This document shows, piece by piece, positions 1-6,436 of a DNA stretch of 9,848 nucleotides (position 1 is its first letter; every line of letters begins with the position of its first letter). The translations under genes were made by a program, and so were the position numbers. The notes under the pieces are model-generated. The model was not told the DNA's origin. It searched no databases and saw only the letters and a list, made by a program, of their open reading frames with translations. Origin of the DNA: Burkholderiales bacterium (GTDB taxonomy: Bacteria > Pseudomonadota > Gammaproteobacteria > Burkholderiales > Casimicrobiaceae); contig JAITBX010000049.1 in the NCBI GenBank assembly GCA_031283405.1, positions 1-9,848 of the forward strand, read 5' to 3'.

Positions 1-83
1 ACACGCCGTAGCTCCTCCAGTTGTGCGTTACTAAGCAAATGCGCCATTCTTGCCTGAATCTCGGTTATCAGCTTGTCTTTCAT
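1..83 (-). CDS. N-terminus of a probable tyrosine recombinase/integrase (partial)
   Basis: Only the first 27 codons are inside the window; the gene continues past the left edge. The ATG is at 83-81 on the minus strand. A good Shine-Dalgarno (AGAGGG, complement of 88-93) sits 4 bases before it. The peptide begins MKDKLITEIQARMAHLLSN and continues AQLEELRRV. This is an amphipathic helix of the kind that opens the site-specific recombinases found beside type I restriction hsdS genes. It is divergent from the hsdS fragment, whose start is only 37 bases away. The family call rests on a short N-terminal pattern and on context, because no catalytic residue is visible. It could instead be another small helical protein. 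Confidence 0.5.
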   Translation of the reverse strand, partial: MKDKLITEIQARMAHLLSNAQLEELRR

Positions 84-120
84 GATTCCCTCTGCCGTTT
101 AGAAAAGCTTGAGGTTTAAG

Positions 121-810
121 ATGACAGGAGGGGATGTAAATCATCATTTAGAGCAGATGCCGCAAGCCATTTTCAAGTCGTGGTTCGTGGACTTTGAGCC
201 GTTTGGGGGCGAGCAACCATCTAACTGGCGCATTGGAAACCTTCTCAGTATAGCCAACTACTTGAATGGGCTTGCCATGCAACGGTTTCGTCCTGCTGAA
301 GGAGAGATCGGCCTCCCTGTCCTTAAAATCAAGGAGCTTAGGCAAGGAGGCTGCGACTCGTCCAGTGAACTATGCTCGCCGAATATCCGCTCTGATTATA
401 TCGTTCATGACGGTGACATCATCTTTTCATGGTCTGGTAGCCTTCTTGTTGATTTTTGGTGTGGTGGTGATTGTGGACTGAACCAGCATCTATTCAAGGT
501 CACTTCCACGAAGTACGACAGGTGGTTTTATTACGGATGGACTTGCTTCCACCTTGACCAGTTCATCGCTATGGCTGCTGATAAAGCTACCACAATGGGA
601 CACATCAAGCGCGAAGCTTTGGAAAACGCCAAAGTGCTCATTCCATCTGAAAAAGATTATTCGGCCATCGGCAAGTTGCTGGCTCCGCTATATGAGCGAG
701 TCGTAAACAATCGAGTGGAAAGTCGCAATTTGGCCCTGCTACGCGATTCCTTATTGCCTCGTTTGATGTCCGGCGAGCTGAACGTCGCCGAACTCGGCGA
801 TGCTAAATGA
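121..810 (+). CDS. hsdS: Half-length type I restriction specificity subunit (HsdS, one TRD)
   Basis: This encodes the DNA-recognition subunit of a type I restriction-modification enzyme, but only the second half of one (229 aa against roughly 400-450 for a full HsdS). It opens in the central conserved helix (LEQMPQAIFKSWFVDFEPFG, residues about 13-32), runs through one target-recognition domain (about 40-185), and ends in the C-terminal conserved helix (NLALLRDSLLPRLMSGEL). The first TRD is missing. An in-frame TAG at 100-102 shows it is not read through from further left. ATG 121 is chosen because GAGG at 111-114 precedes it by 6 bases; TTG 109 is in frame but lacks a good site. It may be a silent specificity cassette for the neighbouring recombinase, or a half-subunit that works as a dimer, as known for truncated HsdS proteins. 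It may also simply be a remnant. Confidence 0.85.
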   Translation: MTGGDVNHHLEQMPQAIFKSWFVDFEPFGGEQPSNWRIGNLLSIANYLNGLAMQRFRPAEGEIGLPVLKIKELRQGGCDSSSELCSPNIRSDYIVHDGDIIFSWSGSLLVDFWCGGDCGLNQHLFKVTSTKYDRWFYYGWTCFHLDQFIAMAADKATTMGHIKREALENAKVLIPSEKDYSAIGKLLAPLYERVVNNRVESRNLALLRDSLLPRLMSGELNVAELGDAK

Positions 811-824
811 TGATTTAATCGTCT

Positions 825-956
825 AGCGTCCGAAGGGTGCGGCTCAAATTCAATTTGTTCTTTCAAGGGCAATGCGTAGAACTCGGTCAATGAACAACCC
901 CGCCACAAGCGGCGGGCATCAAAATCTTAAAACCTTGAACACCGTCGCTTCAAGGT
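825..956 (+). ncRNA. Candidate structured RNA upstream of the abi gene
   Basis: This 173-base gap between hsdS and the abi gene has no convincing ORF but clear pairing potential. TTGTTC (855-860) can pair with GAACAA (892-897). CCCGCC (899-904) and GGCGGG (911-916) form a 6-bp GC hairpin with a 6-base loop. ACCTTGAA (932-939) and TTCAAGGT (949-956) form a perfect 8-bp hairpin with a 9-base loop. Conserved RNAs have been described upstream of abiF/Abi_2 genes, and AbiF-type HEPN toxins have been reported to work with an RNA partner. The position and structure fit that, but I cannot match this sequence to the published consensus. The ends are approximate. The GC hairpin lacks a U-tract on the plus strand, so it is not a clear terminator. 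Confidence 0.35.
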
Positions 957-966
957 GCTGTATGAT
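935..966 (+). promoter_or_regulatory. Possible promoter of the abi gene with inverted repeat
   Basis: A good -10 hexamer, TATGAT, lies at 961-966, 17 bases before the abi ATG. TTGAAC at 935-940 could be a -35, but the 20-base spacing is longer than ideal, so the call is weak. The inverted repeat ACCTTGAA/TTCAAGGT (932-956) covers the -35 and most of the spacer. That placement would also suit a repressor operator. Confidence 0.3.
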
Positions 967-983
967 AACCGATTGGAGATCGC

Positions 984-1947
984 ATGAAACCTCTCAAGCC
1001 GTGGCTTTCCTTTGTCAATCAATTACAGCAACTGCAAGCGCGCGGCCTGCAAGTGGATGACCCCGTCGCTGCGCTGGATTATCTGGAGCGGCTGGGCTAC
1101 TACCGATTGAGCGGTTATTGGTACCCGTTACGACTCATTGACCAAGAAGCATCGAAAGCTCGGGGCAAAGCGGTACGTCTGGACTCTTTTGCCTCGGGTA
1201 GTCGCTTCAAGGATGTGGTTCGGCTGTATGTGTTCGACAAGAAACTCCGCCTTTTGGCTCTGGATGCGCTGGAGCGCGTTGAGATGGCAGTGCGCGTGGA
1301 TGTGGCTCATCTGCTGGGAAAGCGCGACCCACGCGCACACGAAAACCCCATGTGTTTGCATGGCAATTTCACCAAGAAACTCATTTCCAGCGGGCCAGAC
1401 AAGGGCAAAACTCAGCATCAGGTGTGGTTGGCCAAATATCAATCTCTGTTGCTCCGAGTCCGCAAGGAGCCGTTTGTCGCACATCACTTACAGCAGTACG
1501 ACGGTTTGCCCATCTGGGCAGCGATTGAGGTGTGGGATTTTGGCCTGCTGTCCAAGCTCTTTGCGGGCATGCAGTATGCGGATCAGCAAAGCATTGCCGC
1601 ATTATATGGCGCGCCGGATGGCCGAGCCTTTGCAATGGCTGCGCAGCCTGAACTTCATCCGTAACGTGTCAGCACATCACAGCCGGTTATGGAATATCAA
1701 CGTGCTGGAACTATCACCGATTTCCAAGAACTGGTCAGCAACGGGGCTTGACGCCACACGGTCGTTTTTCTATTTTTGCCTGATGCAAAAGCTGTTACAG
1801 GTAATCTGCCCAAATTCCAGTTGGGGTCAACGACTCAAGAGCTTGTTGTTAAATGAGTTTCCTGTGATTGCCAGCCAACAACTTTCTTTGGCAGATTTCG
1901 GAGTTTTTCCGGGTTGGGAAGCGTGGGAGTTATGGCCTCAACAGTGA
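984..1947 (+). pseudogene. Abi_2 (AbiD/AbiF-like HEPN) abortive infection gene, frameshifted
   Basis: The gene would encode an abortive-infection protein of the Abi_2 family, thought to be an RNA-cleaving HEPN toxin triggered by phage. ATG 984 has GGAG (975-978) 5 bases upstream. The first frame carries the family's N-terminal signature (LDYLERLGYYRLSGYWYPL, residues about 32-50) and the central helical region, then stops at TAA 1662-1664. The next frame continues the homology: from TGG 1636 it reads WLRSLNFIRNVSAHHSRLWN and runs to TGA 1945-1947. That segment holds the conserved RN..AHH.RLWN block with the HEPN RX4H motif (R codon at 1660). Skipping A1635 gives one protein of about 320 aa, normal for the family. 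As written, the product lacks its catalytic motif, so this is a broken gene or a sequencing error at about 1635. It sits between hsdS and hsdR in the same direction, a common place for such accessory genes. Confidence 0.85.
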
Positions 1948-2249
1948 GAATAAAGCAGATGCAAATGAAAACCGACGCGTACACAAAGTGCAGAGGCGCC
2001 GGTCATATTGCTTGCAATGGTAGTCTAGTCCCCAAGCCCAGTCAAGCCACTGCCGCGCTTGTTGAAAATGCCGCTAGCTTGGATATCATGCTGAAGTTCT
2101 CGAAGGCCACATGATGGATTCTCAACTCAGATGCTGGCTCGTCCTTGATGAATCCACCGGAGAAAAGGAGTTGCCTCGACATCATCGGTCGAAAAAAACA
2201 GCCTCCCTTCCACGAAGGGAAATGAGCTTTGCCGAAGGAGGCTCGCTTC
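1948..2249 (+). other. Intergenic/leader region between abi and hsdR
   Basis: This region of about 300 bases has no recognisable protein domain. One open frame reaches back into the abi tail and ends at TGA 2112-2114. It overlaps the ATG of the 50-codon ORF at 2111 (ATGA), but its peptide resembles nothing I know. There is a small palindrome, ATTGC-TT-GCAAT (2007-2018). No convincing terminator for abi and no clear promoter for hsdR are visible. The structured part at 2201-2242 is listed separately. Confidence 0.6.
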
Positions 2250-2263
2250 ATGCCCTTCACTGA
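2111..2263 (+). CDS. Possible 50-aa leader ORF overlapping the hsdR start
   Basis: The ORF starts at ATG ATG (2111/2114), with GAAGG (2102-2106) 4 bases upstream, and ends at TGA 2261-2263, 14 bases inside hsdR in another frame. The product is basic in its second half (PRHHRSKKTASLPRREMS) and is not recognised. If translated, ribosomes would pass through the hairpin that can mask the hsdR ribosome binding site, so it could couple hsdR translation to its own. It may equally be a chance ORF, since nothing but position and a moderate ribosome site supports it. Confidence 0.2.
   Translation: MMDSQLRCWLVLDESTGEKELPRHHRSKKTASLPRREMSFAEGGSLHALH
2201..2242 (+). promoter_or_regulatory. Two competing hairpins at the hsdR ribosome binding site
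   Basis: The hsdR Shine-Dalgarno AGGAGG is at 2236-2241, 8 bases before ATG 2250. Upstream, GCCTCCCTTC (2201-2210) can pair with GAAGGAGGC (2234-2242) as 9 bp with one bulged C, which would bury that site. The same upstream strand can instead form a tight local hairpin: TCCCTTC (2204-2210), loop CAC, GAAGGGA (2214-2220). That frees the site. The two folds exclude each other. The pairings are read directly from the sequence; a regulatory role is inferred. Confidence 0.4.
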
Positions 2264-5200
2264 AACCAATTACGAAAACGCTGTAATCGAGATATTTCGG
2301 AACACTCTCGGCTATTCATACGTCTATGGCCCGGACGTGGCGCGGGATTACTCCGACCCGCTCTTTATGGGCGAGCTTCTCCCTGCCCTGCGGCGCGTCA
2401 ATCCCAAATTGCCGGAGGCTGCCATCACCGAGGCAGTGTATAAGCTACAAAATTTGGAGAACGGCACGCTGTTGCAGAAAAACGCCCGCTTTATGGAGTA
2501 TCTCCAGAACGGCGTTTCGGTGAGTTATTTTGATGCGGACGAGCAACGTTCGGCACTGGTTTCCCTCGTGGATTACGAGAATGTGGAGCGCAATACTTTC
2601 ACTGTTTCCAACCAGTGGACAGTGACCGAAAACAGCGAGAAGCGTCCGGATGTGGTCGTGTTTCTGAACGGTTTGCCTGTGGTGGTCGCGGAGTTGAAAT
2701 CGCCCTCTCGCGAGGAAACCGACGCCTCCGAGGCTTATCGCCAACTTCGCAATTACATGATGGAGATTCCGTCTCTGTTCATCTATAACGCTTTTCTTGT
2801 GATGAGCGACCACGCCGTTTCCAAGGCGGGAACGATCACGGCAGACGAAGATCGTTTCATGGAATGGAAAACAAGAGACGGCAGCTACGAAAACACGCAA
2901 TACGCCCAGTTTGATACTTTTATCGAAGGAATGTTTGACAAGGCGCGGCTGCTCGACATCATCAGGAATTTCATTTGTTTTTCCGACGATGTAAAAATCC
3001 TTGCCGCGTATCATCAATATTTCGCTGTTCGCAAAGCAGCGGCTTCTACGGCAAGCGCAACAAGCACGGATGGCAAGGGCGGCGTTTTCTGGCACACGCA
3101 GGGCAGCGGAAAATCGCTGTCGATGGTGTTCTACGCCCATTTGCTGCAAGACGTTTTGAATTCGCCCACCATCGTGGTGCTGACCGACCGCAACGATCTT
3201 GACGATCAGCTTTTCGGGCAGTTCGCCAAGTGCGCCGCTTTTCTGCGGCAAACCCCGGAGCAAGCCACTTGCCGCAAGTTAAGCGAGGGCTATAAAGAAG
3301 CCTTGAGAAAAGGCGAAGCTCGCAGAAAAGAAATCGGCCTGAAAGATTACCTTCAAGGAAGGCAAGCAAACGGCATTATCTTTACCACCATACAAAAAAT
3401 TGAGGACTACGACGAACCATTATCGGAGCGCCACAATATCATTGTTATGGCAGATGAGGCGCATCGCTCACAATTCACGGATGAAAAAGTCACGGAGAAA
3501 GGTGAAATCAAGAAATCACTGGGCTTGGTGCTTCGTGAAAGTCTGCCGAACGCTACCTATATCGGCTTCACCGGCACCCCGATTTCCAGCAAGGATCGCT
3601 CCACCATCGAGGTGTTCGGAAACTATATCGATATCTACGATATGACTCAGGCGGTGGAAGACGGTGCGACGCGCCCGGTTTATTACGAGAGTCGCGTTGT
3701 TCACCTGAAGCTGGACGAAGATATTCTTCGGGTGATCGATGCCGAATATGAGGTCATGGCGGAAAATGCCGAGTCGTATGCTATCGAAAAAAGCAAAAAG
3801 GAGCTTGGCAGGATGGAATCCATCCTCGGCGCGGAGCAAACGATTACCGCGCTGTGTGAGGACATCATCAAGCACTATGAGGATCGCCAACATTTGCTCA
3901 CGGGCAAGGCAATGGTTGTCGCCTATTCCCGCGCAATCGCTGTCAACATTTACCGCAAGCTGTTGGAGCTTCGTCCCGAATGGACAGAGAAGGTCGGCGC
4001 GGTAATGACTGAAAGCAATAACGATCCCGAAGAATGGCGCAGCATCATCGGCAACAAGCGTCACCGCAACGAGATGGCGAAGAAGTTCAAGAACGATAGC
4101 GACCCACTGAAAATCGCCATCGTGGTGGATATGTGGCTGACGGGTTTTGATGTGCCCTCTCTCGCCACGATGTATGTTTACAAGCCCATGGCAGGACACG
4201 GTCTGATGCAGGCCATCGCCCGCGTCAATCGGGTTTACAAGGATAAAGAGGGCGGTCTGGTCGTCGATTATGTCGGCATCGCTTCCGCGCTGAAACAGGC
4301 GATGAGCGATTACACCCAACGCGACAAAAAGAACTACGGCGATACCGACATCGCCAAAACCGCGTTGCCGAAATTCATCGAGAAGCTGGAAGTCTGTCGC
4401 GATCTGTTCCACGGTTTTGACTACTCCGGCTTTATGGACGACAACGCGAGCGACCTCGCCCGCGCCAAGGCAATCAGCGGCGGCGTAAATTTCCTGTCGG
4501 GGGTGGAAAATATTAAGCTCCATCTGGTCAAATCTCATCCGGCAACGAGCAGCAATGACGCGCTGCTGTTGAAAGTTGCCGAGCCGCCGGGAAGTTACGG
4601 CAAAACGACGAGCAAAAAAGACCTCTTTATCAAAGAGGCCGTTCTCTTGCGTCAAGCGCTGTCGCTTTGCCGTTCTTTGCTCAATGCTGAACAGAGGTTT
4701 GAAGCTGCCTATTTCGAGGCGGTGCGGACGCTCCTCACACGAATTACCGGCGATGGCAAGCCGCTGTCCCTGAAGGAGATAAACGCCCACGTCAACGAGA
4801 TGTTGAAGGCGAGCATTCAGAGCAAGGGCGTTATCAATTTATTCTCCGACATTGACACCGGCTTCTCTCTGTTTGACCCCAAGTTTCTTAACGAAATCGC
4901 AAAGATGAAAGAGCGCAACCTTGCGGTTGAAATTTTGAAGAAACTGCTTGCTGAGCAAGTGTCACTCTATCGCCGGACGAATCTCGTCAAGAGCGAGAAG
5001 TTCTCGGAAATTCTCTCCCGCGCCATGAAGCATTACATAAACGGCATGATTTCCAACGAAGAAGTTATTGCCGAACTGTTGAAGATGGCGAGGGATATGG
5101 CGAACGCTCAGGCGGAAGGCGCGGCAATGGGCTTGAATGATGAGGAGTTGGCTTTCTACGATGCGCTAACCCGACCCGAAGTCGTCAAGGATTTTTATCA

Positions 5201-5408
5201 AAACGAGGTGCTCGTGGCGATGACCCGCGAGCTTGCCGACTTGCTCCGCAAAAACCGCACCATCGACTGGCAAAAGAAAGAATCCGCCCGCGCCGGGATG
5301 CGACGTATGGTCAGGAGGCTGCTTAAAAAATACAAATACCCGCCGGAAGGTTTGGAGGACGCCATTACTACCGTCATCGGCCAGTGCGAAATGTGGGCGG
5401 ACAGTTAA
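2250..5408 (+). CDS. hsdR: Type I restriction enzyme R subunit (HsdR), endonuclease/translocase
   Basis: HsdR is the motor and nuclease subunit that joins HsdM and HsdS to cut unmodified DNA after ATP-driven translocation. The product is 1052 aa, the normal length. Its N-terminal PD-(D/E)XK nuclease has D134, E148-L-K150 and the QxxxY element Q165-Y169. SF2 helicase motifs follow: Walker A GSGKS (285-289), DEAH (402-405), FTGTP (440-444), motif V TGFD (631-634) and motif VI QAIARVNRV (654-662). A helical C-terminal domain (about 780-1052) ends the protein. All key residues are present and the frame is intact, so the subunit looks functional. ATG 2250 is preferred over in-frame TTG 2229 because AGGAGG lies 8 bases before it; the TTG would place that site inside the coding region. 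The hsdM partner is not in the window, and the abi gene separates hsdR from hsdS. The gene ends just before the tRNA-Phe terminator. Confidence 0.97.
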   Translation: MPFTETNYENAVIEIFRNTLGYSYVYGPDVARDYSDPLFMGELLPALRRVNPKLPEAAITEAVYKLQNLENGTLLQKNARFMEYLQNGVSVSYFDADEQRSALVSLVDYENVERNTFTVSNQWTVTENSEKRPDVVVFLNGLPVVVAELKSPSREETDASEAYRQLRNYMMEIPSLFIYNAFLVMSDHAVSKAGTITADEDRFMEWKTRDGSYENTQYAQFDTFIEGMFDKARLLDIIRNFICFSDDVKILAAYHQYFAVRKAAASTASATSTDGKGGVFWHTQGSGKSLSMVFYAHLLQDVLNSPTIVVLTDRNDLDDQLFGQFAKCAAFLRQTPEQATCRKLSEGYKEALRKGEARRKEIGLKDYLQGRQANGIIFTTIQKIEDYDEPLSERHNIIVMADEAHRSQFTDEKVTEKGEIKKSLGLVLRESLPNATYIGFTGTPISSKDRSTIEVFGNYIDIYDMTQAVEDGATRPVYYESRVVHLKLDEDILRVIDAEYEVMAENAESYAIEKSKKELGRMESILGAEQTITALCEDIIKHYEDRQHLLTGKAMVVAYSRAIAVNIYRKLLELRPEWTEKVGAVMTESNNDPEEWRSIIGNKRHRNEMAKKFKNDSDPLKIAIVVDMWLTGFDVPSLATMYVYKPMAGHGLMQAIARVNRVYKDKEGGLVVDYVGIASALKQAMSDYTQRDKKNYGDTDIAKTALPKFIEKLEVCRDLFHGFDYSGFMDDNASDLARAKAISGGVNFLSGVENIKLHLVKSHPATSSNDALLLKVAEPPGSYGKTTSKKDLFIKEAVLLRQALSLCRSLLNAEQRFEAAYFEAVRTLLTRITGDGKPLSLKEINAHVNEMLKASIQSKGVINLFSDIDTGFSLFDPKFLNEIAKMKERNLAVEILKKLLAEQVSLYRRTNLVKSEKFSEILSRAMKHYINGMISNEEVIAELLKMARDMANAQAEGAAMGLNDEELAFYDALTRPEVVKDFYQNEVLVAMTRELADLLRKNRTIDWQKKESARAGMRRMVRRLLKKYKYPPEGLEDAITTVIGQCEMWADS

Positions 5409-5454
5409 AAATGACGACATCAAGCCGTTGCGCCGTATGATCCGAAAGCAGAAC

Positions 5455-5488
5455 AAAAAATGAAAACGCCCAACCGAAGGGTTGGGCG
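5455..5488 (-). terminator. Rho-independent terminator of tRNA-Phe
   Basis: A perfect 9-bp stem, CGCCCAACC (5467-5475) and GGTTGGGCG (5480-5488), has a 4-base loop. Read on the minus strand it is followed by TTTTCATTTTTT (complement of 5455-5466), a proper U-tract. It lies 8 bases beyond the tRNA 3' end. On the plus strand the hairpin is followed by A residues, so it would end hsdR transcription only weakly. Confidence 0.85.
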
Positions 5489-5496
5489 TGAAAAAA

Positions 5497-5572
5497 TGGT
5501 GGCCAAGGGCGGAATTGAACCACCGACACACGGATTTTCAGTCCGCTGCTCTACCAACTGAGCTACTTGGCC
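5497..5572 (-). tRNA. tRNA-Phe (GAA anticodon)
   Basis: This is a complete 76-base cloverleaf on the minus strand. The acceptor stem is GGCCAAG/CTTGGCC with discriminator A. The D arm is GCTC/GAGC. The anticodon stem is GCGGA/TCCGT with loop CTGAAAA, giving anticodon GAA (5539-5537). The T arm is GGTGG-TTCAATT-CCGCC, and CCA is encoded (complement of 5497-5499). It has its own promoter and terminator, so it is transcribed alone. Its 3' end points toward hsdR, making it the likely junction between chromosome backbone and the defence genes. Confidence 0.97.
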
Positions 5573-5583
5573 ACGAATTTTTA

Positions 5584-5611
5584 ATTATAACATGCCTCGC
5601 GGCTCTCTCAA
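5584..5611 (-). promoter_or_regulatory. Promoter of tRNA-Phe (extended -10)
   Basis: On the minus strand, TTGAGA (complement of 5606-5611) and a perfect TATAAT (complement of 5584-5589) are separated by 16 bases, with a TG one base before the -10 (TGTTATAAT). Transcription should start near 5577, only a few bases before the mature tRNA 5' end at 5572. This is close to an ideal sigma-70 stable-RNA promoter. Confidence 0.85.
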
Positions 5612-5756
5612 AAGGCGGGCTTTAAGGCCGTTGGGCGTTGCGGCGGAATGGCCAAAGCTCAGATTCGGATACAGTACAATGCAACGGGAAGCCCTCGTAT
5701 CAGCTTCTGCGTTCGCCCCGAAAACAATCCTTGCCCATAACTCTTGTCCGCAACCC

Positions 5757-6380
5757 ATGCCCGACTCTGCCGATCCTTTGTTATATCTCGCTTCGCAAAG
5801 CCCGCGCCGGCAGGCGTTGTTGACGCAAATCGGCGTGCCGTTCAAGGTGTTCACGCTGACCGAGAATGCCATTGCGGAAATTCCTCGCGCGGGCGAAGCG
5901 CCGGCGGCGTATGTTCGGCGTATGGCGCGCGCCAAGGCGATCATCGGGTTGCGGCAGTTGCGTCAGCAGAAGTTACCGATGCGCGCCGTGCTGGGAGCGG
6001 ATACGGAAGTGGTTCTGACCGACCGCATCTTCGGCAAGCCGCGCGATCGACAGGACGCCGCCGCCATGTTGCGCGCGCTTTCGGGGAAAACGCATGAAGT
6101 CATCAGCGCCGTCGCGCTGTGTTTGCCGCTCCGAAAAGGACGAGTCACGCAAATCATGGATAGCGTCACCGTATCGCGGGTGACGTTCAAGGTATTGCGC
6201 GATGAGGAGATCGAACATTATCTCGACAGCGGCGAGCCGTTCGGCAAGGCGGGCGCTTATGCGATTCAGGGACGCGCCGGCGCGTTCGTGACGCATCTTG
6301 ACGGAAGCTATTCCGGCGTGGTCGGGTTGCCGCTGTTTGAAACGGCGCAGTTGCTGGAGTGTTTTGGCCTTGGCCTTTGA
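5757..6380 (+). CDS. maf: Maf nucleotide pyrophosphatase (YhdE type)
   Basis: The product (207 aa) is a house-cleaning enzyme of the Maf family that hydrolyses nucleoside triphosphates to monophosphates. The YhdE branch prefers dTTP and UTP. The N-terminal phosphate-binding motif ASQSPRR is at about residues 11-17. GADTEVV carries the conserved Asp, and the signatures KPRD, LSGKTHEV, KAGAYAIQG and GSYSGVVGLPL follow. The KAGAY.IQG and long C-terminal pattern favour YhdE over the YceF (7-methyl-GTP) branch. The frame is open back to 5592, but ATG 5757 gives the usual family length and start (the LYLAS strand follows at once), so the extra 55 codons are probably leader. No strong ribosome site is visible. 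It is followed by rng on the same strand after 56 bases, an arrangement common in proteobacteria. Confidence 0.92.
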   Translation: MPDSADPLLYLASQSPRRQALLTQIGVPFKVFTLTENAIAEIPRAGEAPAAYVRRMARAKAIIGLRQLRQQKLPMRAVLGADTEVVLTDRIFGKPRDRQDAAAMLRALSGKTHEVISAVALCLPLRKGRVTQIMDSVTVSRVTFKVLRDEEIEHYLDSGEPFGKAGAYAIQGRAGAFVTHLDGSYSGVVGLPLFETAQLLECFGLGL

Positions 6381-6436
6381 TGGGTTAGAATCTTTTCTTT
6401 TCCGCTCGCCCTTCCCTTTTTCCGAGAGCTTGCCCG

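Noticed and set aside
899..916. GC hairpin as terminator of hsdS
   Set aside because: The stem is good but is followed by CATCAAAATCTT rather than a T-run on the plus strand. It fits better as part of the leader structure.
1630..1640. Programmed +1 frameshift in the abi gene
   Set aside because: There is no slippery codon or stimulatory stop at the junction (TTT GCA A TGG), and the family is not known to use recoding. Mutation or sequencing error is simpler.
2229..2249. TTG at 2229 as the start of hsdR
   Set aside because: The strong AGGAGG at 2236-2241 would then be inside the gene. ATG 2250 is correctly spaced from it and gives the usual HsdR N-terminus.
3516..4790. Long open frame (424 codons) on the minus strand within hsdR
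   Set aside because: It is antisense to an intact hsdR with all motifs, has no recognisable domain, and its composition is that of a reversed coding frame.
1..5496. Direct repeat of the tRNA-Phe 3' end (att site) within the window
   Set aside because: I looked for copies of the 3' portion (such as GAATTGAACC or ACCGACACAC) to the left and saw none. If it exists it is outside the window.
5592..5756. In-frame N-terminal extension of Maf
   Set aside because: It would add 55 residues before the family's normal start, with no homology. This stretch also contains the tRNA promoter region.
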